Shown here piece after piece: positions 44,780 through 52,449 of a stretch of DNA of 64,000 nucleotides. The notes under the pieces are model-generated. The model did no database searches, was not told where the DNA came from, and was given only the letters and a program-made list of their open reading frames with translations. Source of the DNA: Trujillonella endophytica (lineage in GTDB: Bacteria; Actinomycetota; Actinomycetes; Mycobacteriales; Geodermatophilaceae); the NCBI RefSeq assembly GCF_019799905.1, contig NZ_JABGCI010000002.1:1-64000 (forward strand), written 5' to 3'. Position numbers and translations under genes: made by a program. Position 1 is the first letter of the stretch. The number at the start of each line of letters is the position of its first letter.

Positions 44780-45457
44780 TCAGGCGGGGGCGGCGACCGC
44801 CTGCCGGACGTAGTGCGCGATCGGGCTCAGCCGCAGCGACCGCGGCAGCGCCCGGACCAGCGACGTCTCCCCGGTGACGACCAGCCGGCGGTCGCGCACT
44901 GCGGCGCCGTACTCCATGCGGCCGTCCCACACCTCGTACAGGGCGTCCAGGTCGGCCTCCACGGTCACGTCGACGTCGAAGCCGGGGTCGACGAAGCAGA
45001 GCGAGACGTCGGAGGCCTGCACGACCAGCCAGAACCGGCGGCGCGTGCCGGACCGGAAGAGCACGTGCAGCACGGTGCGCTCGCGGTCCCCGAAGGCGCC
45101 GGCGTCGATGCCGCCGCGCATCCACCACAGGAGCACGGTCGCGTCGAGTTCGTCGGCACGAGGCTCGCCGAAGGCCCAGCGGGCGCCCCACTCGGCCAGG
45201 CCGAACACGACCGGGCGGAGGTCGTCGCACGCCCGGGTGGGCAGGTAGCGGTCGCCGACGTGCTCGACGAGCCCGGCGCGTTCCAGGTGGTCCAGCCGTT
45301 TCGACAGCAGGCCGCGGGACAGCCGGGGCAGGCCGCGGGCCAGCTCGTTGAACCGCTCCGCCCCGACCAGGAGGTCGCGGACGATGAGCAGCGTCCAGCG
45401 GTCGCCGAGCAGCTCCAGCGAGCGCGTGATCGGGCAGTACTGGCCGTAACGAGCCAT
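44780..45457 (-). CDS. HxlR-family regulator with C-terminal SCP2-like domain
   Basis: 225 residues. The HxlR winged helix begins at YGQYCPITRSLELLGDRWTLLIVRDLLVG, with the usual redox-capable Cys at residue 7, and continues through FNELARGLPRLSRGLLSKRLDHLERAGLVE. Residues about 110-215 form a sterol-carrier-like (SCP2) ligand domain, a known extension of this family. ATG 45457 starts the conserved sequence; ATG 45466 is an alternative. Divergent from an acyl-CoA dehydrogenase, which it probably controls (inference), perhaps in response to a lipid ligand. Confidence 0.88.
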   Translation of the reverse strand: MARYGQYCPITRSLELLGDRWTLLIVRDLLVGAERFNELARGLPRLSRGLLSKRLDHLERAGLVEHVGDRYLPTRACDDLRPVVFGLAEWGARWAFGEPRADELDATVLLWWMRGGIDAGAFGDRERTVLHVLFRSGTRRRFWLVVQASDVSLCFVDPGFDVDVTVEADLDALYEVWDGRMEYGAAVRDRRLVVTGETSLVRALPRSLRLSPIAHYVRQAVAAPA

Positions 45458-45527
45458 GCCGGGCATCGTCGCAGCGGTTCAGAACGAGTACTAGTGCCCG
45501 AGGTCCGTGGCCGCGAGCGTCGTCCGC

Positions 45528-46670
45528 ATGACGACGACCCTCACGCCCACCCCCACCGACGAGTCCCTGATCACCCTGGCCGCGGAGATCGGCCGCATCG
45601 CGGCGGCCGCCGAGGCCGACCACGACCGCGACGCCACCTTCGTCACCGAGGCCTACGCCGCGATGGCCGAGCGCGGCTACCTCGCGATGGCCGTGCCCGC
45701 CGAGCTCGGCGGCGGCGGCGCCTCGCTGCGACAGGTGGTGCTCGCCCAGCACGAGCTGGCCCGCTGGTCCGGCGCGGCGGCGCTCTCCTCGGCCATGCAC
45801 CTGTACCTGACGCTCCTGCAGCGCTGGCGGCACGGCCGCGGGCTCGCCGACGCCGAGGCGGCGCTGCGCAAGGTCGCCGCCGACGGCCTGGTGCTGGCGA
45901 CCAGCGGCGGCAACGACTGGGTGTGCCCGACGACGACCGCGGAGCCCGTCGACGGGGGCTTCCGCTTCAGCGGCCGCAAGTCCTTCGTCTCGCAGGCCCC
46001 GGCCGCGACCGTGCTGTCGACGTCGGCGACCCTCGGCGAGCCCGGACCCGACGCCGAGGTGCTGCACGCGAGCGTGCCGATGAGCAGCCCGGGCGTCACG
46101 ATCGTGGAGACGTGGAACACCCTCGGCATGCGGGGCACGGCCAGCCACGACGTCGTCTTCGACGACGTGTTCGTGCCCGCGGAGAAGGTCATCGGCCGCC
46201 GGCCGTACGGCGTCCTGGCCGGTCCGCTCCTGCTGGCCGCCCAGTACTTCGCACCGGTGGTCTCGGGGGTCTACCTCGGCGTCGCGCAGGGGGCCTGCGA
46301 CGCGGCGACGCGCATGCTCGCCGGCAAGGCCGACCCGGCGCCCTCCGCCGTCCGGCTGCTCGGCGAGATGACCGCCCGGCTGCGGGTCGCCCGGTGGGCG
46401 GTGCTCGCCGCGATCGAGGAGACCGGCGGGCACTTCGGGCCCGACCCGGCGGTGCTGGAGACGCTGATGACCGCCAAGCGGCACGCCGTGCTGGAGGCGG
46501 TGGCGGTCACCGATCTGGCGCTGCAGGTGGCCGGCGGGCCGGCGTTCTCCCGCGGTTCGACGCTCGAGCGGGCCTACCGCGACGTGCGTGGCGGCCCGTT
46601 CCACCCGCTGACGCCGGAGGCGACCCTGGAGACCGTCGGCGCCGCCGCGCTGGCGGCCGCCCGCGGCTGA
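45528..46670 (+). CDS. Acyl-CoA dehydrogenase-family flavoprotein
   Basis: 380 residues. N-terminal helical domain (MAVPAELGGGGASLRQVV), middle beta domain (GGFRFSGRKSFVSQAP, LGMRGTASHDVVFDDVFVP), and C-terminal four-helix domain (QVAGGPAFSRGSTLERAYRDVRGGPFHP). The residues near the catalytic base position suggest the dehydrogenase or the related flavin monooxygenase (DszC-like) branch; I cannot tell which. Divergent from the HxlR-SCP2 regulator, with 70 bp between starts. Followed by a family C hairpin. Confidence 0.85.
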   Translation: MTTTLTPTPTDESLITLAAEIGRIAAAAEADHDRDATFVTEAYAAMAERGYLAMAVPAELGGGGASLRQVVLAQHELARWSGAAALSSAMHLYLTLLQRWRHGRGLADAEAALRKVAADGLVLATSGGNDWVCPTTTAEPVDGGFRFSGRKSFVSQAPAATVLSTSATLGEPGPDAEVLHASVPMSSPGVTIVETWNTLGMRGTASHDVVFDDVFVPAEKVIGRRPYGVLAGPLLLAAQYFAPVVSGVYLGVAQGACDAATRMLAGKADPAPSAVRLLGEMTARLRVARWAVLAAIEETGGHFGPDPAVLETLMTAKRHAVLEAVAVTDLALQVAGGPAFSRGSTLERAYRDVRGGPFHPLTPEATLETVGAAALAAARG

Positions 46671-46674
46671 GTGT

Positions 46675-46721
46675 GTGCGCCGGCGCCGCGTTTCCGGCCA
46701 GGAACCGCGGCGTCGGCGCAC
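46675..46721. terminator. Bidirectional terminator (repeat family C)
   Basis: Arms 46675-46690 and 46706-46721 pair with one mismatch, with an additional TTCC/GGAA stem inside. It lies between convergent stops at 46670 and 46735. Confidence 0.8.
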
Positions 46722-46734
46722 CCGCTCCGTCCGG

Positions 46735-47436
46735 TCAGCGCAGGTGCTCGCCGAAGAAGGCGAGGATCCGGCGCCAGGCGTCCTCGGCCTCCGGTCGGGA
46801 GTAGGCCAGGCCCGCGATCTGCTCGACGAACCGCAGCGGAGCCGGCGTCCCCCAGTCGTTCATGAACGAGTGGGCGACGTCGGGGTACTCCTCCACGTCG
46901 TGCGGGACCCCACCGGCGGTGAGCTGCTCCTCCAACTGGGCCGCCGCCCCCGGCAGCATCCGGTCCTTCGCGCCGTAGCTGGCGACGGTCGGGCAGGCGC
47001 GGGAGAGCTCCTCACGGTTGCCCGGCCAGATGCCGTAGTTCGGGGCGGCGGCGTCGAAGCTGCCGCTGGGTGCGGTGAGCAGGGCGAAGCCGCCTCCCAT
47101 GCAGAACCCCACCGAGCCGACCCTGCCGGTGCAGCGCCCGTCGGCCCGCAGGTGCGCGGCGGCGGCCAGCACGTCGTCGACCGCCGGGCCGCGGCCGGCC
47201 TGCAGCGACTTCAGCGTGCTGACGACGCAGCGCAGCCGGTTCCCCCGCCGGAACAGCGCCGGCGCGATCGCCAGGTACCCGTTGGCGGCGAAGCGGTCGG
47301 TGATCCGCCTCAGGTCGTCGGTGAAGCCGAACGCGTCGTGGACGACGACGACGCCGGGCCAGGGCCCCTCGCCCGAGGGGACGGCGAGGTGGGCGGGCAG
47401 CGGACCGGCGGGGGCCTCGAACGTCGTGGTCGGCAC
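46735..47436 (-). CDS. Dienelactone hydrolase-family protein
   Basis: 233 residues. Alpha/beta hydrolase with a Cys nucleophile in GFCMGGG (about residue 115), Asp in YGAKDRMLP and His in VAHSFMN, the DLH triad. Substrates of the family are cyclic lactones or other esters. GTG 47436 is preferred to the open frame to 47562 because the conserved sequence begins there. Divergent from a DinB-like gene. Confidence 0.88.
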   Translation of the reverse strand: MPTTTFEAPAGPLPAHLAVPSGEGPWPGVVVVHDAFGFTDDLRRITDRFAANGYLAIAPALFRRGNRLRCVVSTLKSLQAGRGPAVDDVLAAAAHLRADGRCTGRVGSVGFCMGGGFALLTAPSGSFDAAAPNYGIWPGNREELSRACPTVASYGAKDRMLPGAAAQLEEQLTAGGVPHDVEEYPDVAHSFMNDWGTPAPLRFVEQIAGLAYSRPEAEDAWRRILAFFGEHLR

Positions 47437-47509
47437 ACCGGCATCCTGCGGCAGCCGCAGGTCGGCCGCGCGCCGGTGGTGTCGGCCGCCGCTGGCACCA
47501 TCGGCGGCC

Positions 47510-48022
47510 GTGACGAGCCCCGACCGCGCCATGCCCCCGCTCACCGCCGACGAGCGCGCCACCCTGGAGGGCTGGCTGGACTTCTACCGCGCCACGCTGA
47601 TCGGCAGGTGCGACGGGCTGACCGACGAGCAGGCCCGCGACGCCACCGTGCCGCCCTCGCCGCTGACCCTGCTCGGTCTGGTGCAGCACATGGCGGAGGT
47701 GGAGCGGAACTGGTTCCGCCGGGTGCTGCTGGGCGAGCGGGTGCCGGCCATCCACGACCCGGCCGCCGACCCCGACGGCCCCGACGGGGGCTTCGACGTC
47801 GCCCCCGGGGCGACGGTCGCGGCGGCGCGGGCCACGTGGGAGGCCGAGGTCGCGCGCGCCCGGGAGAACTGCGCCGGGCGGGCGCTGGAGGAGACCAGCC
47901 CCTTCATGGGCGCCGGCGTGACGCTGCGCTGGATCTACTCGCACATGATCGCCGAGTACGCCCGGCACGCCGGTCACGCCGACCTGATCCGGGAGCGGAT
48001 CGACGGCGTGACGGGCGCCTGA
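47510..48022 (+). CDS. DinB-like protein (DUF664)
   Basis: 170 residues forming a four-helix bundle: [57 protein letters not shown], and [25 protein letters not shown]. Metal-ligand His residues sit in QHMAEVE, YSHMIAE and RHAGH. Members may be thiol transferases using mycothiol. Start GTG 47510 gives the usual DUF664 N-terminus; ATG 47531 is an alternative. Confidence 0.88.
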   Translation: MTSPDRAMPPLTADERATLEGWLDFYRATLIGRCDGLTDEQARDATVPPSPLTLLGLVQHMAEVERNWFRRVLLGERVPAIHDPAADPDGPDGGFDVAPGATVAAARATWEAEVARARENCAGRALEETSPFMGAGVTLRWIYSHMIAEYARHAGHADLIRERIDGVTGA

Positions 48023-48079
48023 TCCGCTCGGCGTGCCCCCGGGACCGCCGCGAGCGGGGGTCTCGGGGATGCTGTCCCG

Positions 48080-48838
48080 ATGGCCGGTACCCGCACCGCC
48101 GCGTCCCGGCTCCGGCTCGTCACCGAGCCGCCACGGGCGGGGCTGGACGCCGCCGCGCTGCTCGCCACCTGGCCCCTGCTGGCGGCCGCTCCGCGCGGCG
48201 ACGACCATCCCGTGCTCGTCCTCCCCGGTCTGCTGACCGGCGATCCCGCCACCCTGCTGCTGCGGGGTGTGCTCCACTCCCTCGGCCACCGCGTGTGCGG
48301 CTGGAGTCTCGGCACCAACCGGGGCCCGACGCACCGCGTGGTCGGCCGGCTGCGGGACCAGGTCGACCGGCTGCACCGCGAGTCGGGGCGGCGGGTGAGC
48401 CTCGTGGGCTGGAGCCTGGGCGGCCTGTACGCGCAGGAGCTCGCGCGTGCCGCCCCGAGCAGCGTCCGCGGGATCATCACGCTCGGGACACCCGTGGTGC
48501 GGTCGGCACCGTGGGTCCGTCGTGTCTCCGGGCTCGCCGACGCGGTGCCGGCTCGGGGAGCCGGCGCGCTGCCCCGTGCCTGGGCCGAGCGGGGGTCCCT
48601 CCGCGTGCCGGCGACCTCGGTCTACACGCGGGCCGACGGCATCGTCGACTGGTCGGCCTGTCGGTACCCGCTCCGGGACCGGCGGCAGAACGTCGAGGTG
48701 CGGGGCAGCCACCTCGGCCTCGCCGTCAACCCGGGCGTGCTGTGGCTGCTCGCCGACCGCCTCGGCACGCCCGAGGACGCCTGGCACCCGTTCCGGCCAC
48801 CGCTGGCCCTGCGCCCGCTCTTCCCCGGCCGCCGGTGA
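48080..48838 (+). CDS. Alpha/beta hydrolase (PGAP1/lipase-like)
   Basis: 252 residues. Nucleophile elbow GWSLGG (about residues 113-118) after VSLV, an oxyanion region PVLVLPGLLTGD near the N-terminus, an Asp in TRADGIVDW and a His in GSHLGLAVNP. Similar to actinobacterial esterases or lipases that act on unknown esters. It follows the DinB-like gene in the same direction but is 57 bases away. Confidence 0.8.
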   Translation: MAGTRTAASRLRLVTEPPRAGLDAAALLATWPLLAAAPRGDDHPVLVLPGLLTGDPATLLLRGVLHSLGHRVCGWSLGTNRGPTHRVVGRLRDQVDRLHRESGRRVSLVGWSLGGLYAQELARAAPSSVRGIITLGTPVVRSAPWVRRVSGLADAVPARGAGALPRAWAERGSLRVPATSVYTRADGIVDWSACRYPLRDRRQNVEVRGSHLGLAVNPGVLWLLADRLGTPEDAWHPFRPPLALRPLFPGRR

Positions 48839-48859
48839 CGGGTCCCCCCGGCCGGGCGC

Positions 48860-49561
48860 TCAGACGCCGGTGGCGACCGCAGGCTCCGTGACCCGTGCCG
48901 CCGGGGGCAGGTCCGCCGTCGGAGCCCGGAACCCGCGCGCGATCAGGTACACGGCCAGGCAGACCTCCCACGCGAAGATCGGGACGACGACCACGCCCGC
49001 GGCCCCGGCGATGCTGTCGTAGAGGCCGAGCAGCTTGCCCGCGTTCGCCGCGAAGATCAGCGGACCGCCGACCAGGCCGAGCACCGGGATGAACCGGGGC
49101 ACCGCGCCGGACCGGTACAGGAGCCAGGCCACCAGCACGGTGTTGGTGCCGCACACCAGCCCCGGGCCGACGAGGAAGGTCCAGTCGTGCACCGCGATCA
49201 GGCCGTCGCGCACCGCGGCCGTCGACCCGTCGCCACCCTGCAGCGGCACCACGGCCAGCGCGGTCACGACGCCGGTCAGGATCACCGCGGCCTCCAGCGT
49301 GCGCAGCGCGAGGTAGCCGAGGGCCACGGCCTCGCTCTCGCGCTTCAGCACGGGGTACAGCGCGACCGCCGTGCCGATCACGCCCAGCGCCAGGACCACC
49401 TCGAGCAGCCCGGCCACGAGCACGCGGGTCTCGTCGCCGGGACCGAGGACCCCGCCGGCGGAGAAGACCGACTGGTAGATCAACGCGGCCGGCACCGACG
49501 TGACGTGGGTGACCAGGAACAGCACACCGGCCACGACGGCGATGCGTCTCGACGACCCCAT
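48860..49561 (-). CDS. DUF4386 membrane protein
   Basis: 233 residues with six TM helices, and the DUF4386 features GVLFLVTHVTSVPAALIYQSVF at the start, LRTLEAAVIL and GLVGGPLIF. Function unknown; the family is often linked to TetR-type regulators. It is divergent from a TetR gene, and a perfect palindrome lies 20 bases upstream of its start. Confidence 0.85.
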   Translation of the reverse strand: MGSSRRIAVVAGVLFLVTHVTSVPAALIYQSVFSAGGVLGPGDETRVLVAGLLEVVLALGVIGTAVALYPVLKRESEAVALGYLALRTLEAAVILTGVVTALAVVPLQGGDGSTAAVRDGLIAVHDWTFLVGPGLVCGTNTVLVAWLLYRSGAVPRFIPVLGLVGGPLIFAANAGKLLGLYDSIAGAAGVVVVPIFAWEVCLAVYLIARGFRAPTADLPPAARVTEPAVATGV

Positions 49562-49580
49562 CGGGTCCTCCTCACTCTTG

Positions 49581-49631
49581 GGTGTACGGCGTACACCGAC
49601 GACCGACCACGCTAGGTGTACGGTGTACGCC
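49581..49631. promoter_or_regulatory. Two TetR operators between DUF4386 and tetR
   Basis: GGTGTACGGCGTACACC (49581-49597) is a perfect 8+1+8 palindrome. GGTGTACGGTGTACGCC (49615-49631) is a second copy with two mismatches in one arm. Centres are 34 bp apart, about three helical turns, so two dimers would sit on one face. The sites are well placed to control both divergent genes. Confidence 0.8.
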
Positions 49632-49657
49632 TGTCAACCGGCACGAGGAGGACGCCG

Positions 49658-50359
49658 ATGCCCCGCGACGCCGCACCCCCGCGCCGGGAGCGCCTGGACC
49701 GCGACCGGGTCCTGCGCGCCGCCGTCGCCCTGGCCGACGACTCGGGCCTCGACGCGGTCAGCATGCGCGGGCTGGCGCAGCACCTGGGCGTCGTCCCGAT
49801 GGCGCTGTACAAGCACGTGGCGGACAAGGACGAGCTCGTGAGCGGGATGGTCGACGTCGTCCTCGGCGAGATCGAGCCCCCCGACCCCGCACTGCCGTGG
49901 AAGGAGGCCCTGCGCGCGCGGGTCCTCTCGGCACGGCGGGCCGTCCTCCGGCACCCGTGGGCGCGGCGGGCCATCGAGGGCAGCACGCGGCGGACGCCGA
50001 CCGTGCTCGCCCACATGGACGCCGTCGCCGGGGGGTTCCGGGCCGGCGGCCTCTCCCCCGACCTGACCCACCACGTCATGCACGCGCTGGGCAACCGGAT
50101 CTGGGGCTTCAGCCCCGAGCTGTTCGAGGAGCCGGCGCCCGCGGAGCCACCGTCACCGGAGCAGCAGGAGGCGATGGGGCGGGAGTTCGCGCAGCGGTAC
50201 CCGCACATCCTCGAGATCGCGGTGGCCGCCACGCGGGGCGACCTGAGCCGGGTCGGCGGGGGCTGCGACGAGCAGTTCGAGTTCGAGTTCGCCCTCGAGC
50301 TCCTGCTCGACGGCGCCGAGCGGCTGCACCGGGCGGGGTGGGCCTCCGCCGCTCGCTAG
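49658..50359 (+). CDS. TetR-family regulator with TetR_C-type ligand domain
   Basis: 233 residues. HTH: RVLRAAVALADDSGLDAVSMRGLAQHLGVVPMALYKHVADKDELV (about 17-61), where VVPMALYKHV is typical of the TetR(class B)-like subgroup. The C-terminal domain (about 75-230) is of TetR_C_1 form. ATG 49658 has GAGGAGGA upstream. It should repress itself and the DUF4386 gene by binding the palindromes in the intergenic region. Its TAG overlaps the convergent hydrolase stop as CTAG. Confidence 0.93.
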   Translation: MPRDAAPPRRERLDRDRVLRAAVALADDSGLDAVSMRGLAQHLGVVPMALYKHVADKDELVSGMVDVVLGEIEPPDPALPWKEALRARVLSARRAVLRHPWARRAIEGSTRRTPTVLAHMDAVAGGFRAGGLSPDLTHHVMHALGNRIWGFSPELFEEPAPAEPPSPEQQEAMGREFAQRYPHILEIAVAATRGDLSRVGGGCDEQFEFEFALELLLDGAERLHRAGWASAAR

Positions 50360-51357
50360 GCCAGCACCTCGCCGCGGCGGGTCGGGTGGCCGTCGTCGGC
50401 CCGGGCGGCCGGCTCGAGCGCGGCGTGCAGCTCGGCGCAGACCTCACCCAGGGCCTGCGGCGCGCTCCGGCACAGCTTCGGGAACGACAGGTAGCCGTGC
50501 GGCATGCCGACGTACGTCGTCGTCCGCACCGGGACGCCGGACCGCTCCAGCGCCGCGGCGTAGCGCAGGCCGTCGTCCCGGATCGGGTCGTGCTCGGCGA
50601 CCTGCACCAGCGCCGGTGCGAGTCCCGCGTGGTCGCGGGCGTACAACGGCGAGGCGTACGGGTCGGCCGGGTTCAGATCGCCGAGGTAGTGGTCGCGGAA
50701 CGCGACCATCTCGGCCTCGCTCAGGATGGGCGCGTCGGCGTTCTCCCGGATCGACGGGCTGGCGAGGGTCAGGTCGGTCGCGGGGTAGATCAGCACCTGC
50801 AGGGCGATGGGCGGACCGGACCGGTCGCGGGCGAGCAGCGCGACGACGGCGGCCAGGTTCCCGCCCGCGCTGTCGCCCATGACCGCCAGCCGGTCGCCGT
50901 CGGCACCGAACTCGGCGGCCCGTGCCGCGAGGTCGAGCGTCGCCCGGTAGCAGTCCTCGGCCGCGGCCGGCCAGCGGTGCGCGGGCGCCAGCCGGTAGTC
51001 GACGGACACGACGACGGCGCCGACGCTGCGCGCCACGTTGCTGCACAGCCAGTCGGCCGTGTCCAGCGACCCGAGGACCCAGCCGCCGCCGTGGAAGTTC
51101 ACCACCAGGGGCAGCGGCCCGTGCGCGCCGTCGGGCCGGTACACCCGCACCGGCAGCGGCCCGGTCTCCCCCGCCGCCGTCGCGTCGCCGAGCTGGACCC
51201 CGGCCGCCACCCGGCCCAGCATCAGGTCGGTGACCGGGTTGTGGCCGACCACGGTCCGCTGCGCCGTGCGGATGCGCTCGTCGTCCATCCTGGTGACGGA
51301 GTTGACCCTCCGGAGCAGCCGCCCCAGGACTCGCACCCGCAGGTCCAGCTGTGCCAT
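50356..51357 (-). CDS. Alpha/beta hydrolase fold-3 esterase (hormone-sensitive lipase family)
   Basis: 333 residues. Oxyanion motif HGGGWVLGS (about 89-97), nucleophile GDSAGGN (Ser near 161), Asp in AEHDPIRDDG and His in MPHGYLSF. It hydrolyses short or medium acyl esters in the cytoplasm. Start ATG 51357. Convergent with tetR and without any terminator between them. Confidence 0.92.
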   Translation of the reverse strand: MAQLDLRVRVLGRLLRRVNSVTRMDDERIRTAQRTVVGHNPVTDLMLGRVAAGVQLGDATAAGETGPLPVRVYRPDGAHGPLPLVVNFHGGGWVLGSLDTADWLCSNVARSVGAVVVSVDYRLAPAHRWPAAAEDCYRATLDLAARAAEFGADGDRLAVMGDSAGGNLAAVVALLARDRSGPPIALQVLIYPATDLTLASPSIRENADAPILSEAEMVAFRDHYLGDLNPADPYASPLYARDHAGLAPALVQVAEHDPIRDDGLRYAAALERSGVPVRTTTYVGMPHGYLSFPKLCRSAPQALGEVCAELHAALEPAARADDGHPTRRGEVLA

Positions 51358-51415
51358 GTCCGGCCTCCCCGTCGACGGTTCCCCCCTCGCACCGTAGCGA
51401 GTCCGGTGGGGCCGG

Positions 51416-52288
51416 TCAGCCGGCGTCGACCGCCTCGAGGTGCTCGGCGAGGGCCCGGACCAGGGGTGCGAGCACGGGCCGTCCGAGGGCGTGGCCCATG
51501 CCCGGGACGGTGACCAGTCGGGCACCCCCGATGACCGAGGCGAGGTGCGCGGCATGCGGCGGCGGGTTGATCGGGTCCTCGGGCGCCTCGACGACCAGCG
51601 TGGGCACCGTGACCGCCGCGAGCTCGGCGCCGCGGTCGAGCCCGGACTGGTCGGCGAAGGCGTGCGCGGTGGCACCCGTCGCCGTCCCGCTGTGGGCGAT
51701 CACCCGCTCCTCCCGCGCGCGCCACTCCGCCGGGTCGAACGGCACGGCGTCCCCGTTGAGCAGCCGCCAGTGCGCCACCCGCCAGTCCAGCTCGGCGGCC
51801 TCGTCGCGCTCCTCCCCCATCGACTGCCAGAGCTCGAGCAGCTCCGGGGCCGGCCCGGGGAGGTCGGCCACGTTGCTGCCGTCGACGTCGGCCAGCCCGG
51901 CACCCAGGGCGGAGGTCGCGAACACCGTCGCGCTGAGCAGCCGGTCGGGGTGGTCGACCAGCAGCAGCTGCACGAGCGTGCCGCCCAGCGACATGCCGAC
52001 GACGTGCGCGCGGGAGATGCCGAGCGCGTCGAGCAGCCGGACGGCGTCGGTCGCGAGGTCGCGGATCGCGTAGGGGCGGACGTCGAAGGCGCGCGTCGAC
52101 CGACCGGTGTCGCGGTGGTCGTAGCGGATGACCCGGTGCCGCTCGGCGAGGGCGTCGACCAGCTCCTCGGGCCAGGTCACACCGCTGGCGTTGGCGCCCA
52201 TGACCAGCAGGACGGGCGTGCCCGCGGGGTCTCCCCGCTCCTCGGCCCACAGCTCGGTGTCGGGGTCGAAGGAGATCATCCGCTGCAC
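51416..52288 (-). CDS. Alpha/beta hydrolase
   Basis: 290 residues. YDHRDTGRS and the elbow GMSLGGT (about 99-105), then Asp in EDPINPP and the final His in GMGHAL. Close in form to hydrolases of the aclacinomycin methylesterase / RdmC-like group. GTG 52288 is taken; ATG 52279, three codons later, is equally possible since neither has a clear ribosome site. Divergent from the TAP-like lipoprotein gene. Confidence 0.85.
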   Translation of the reverse strand: MQRMISFDPDTELWAEERGDPAGTPVLLVMGANASGVTWPEELVDALAERHRVIRYDHRDTGRSTRAFDVRPYAIRDLATDAVRLLDALGISRAHVVGMSLGGTLVQLLLVDHPDRLLSATVFATSALGAGLADVDGSNVADLPGPAPELLELWQSMGEERDEAAELDWRVAHWRLLNGDAVPFDPAEWRAREERVIAHSGTATGATAHAFADQSGLDRGAELAAVTVPTLVVEAPEDPINPPPHAAHLASVIGGARLVTVPGMGHALGRPVLAPLVRALAEHLEAVDAG

Positions 52289-52449
52289 GCCCGCAGCGTC
52301 ACACGGCAGATCTCCGTCCGTCGATCGGGTTAACGGCAGTGCCGCAGCGGGCCCACCACCAGGGCCTCTGGTACTCAGGACCGGTCTGGGGGATGGAAGC
52401 AACGGGCCGGGCCGCGACGCGGTGTGCCCACGAGGACGGAGACCGGTCC

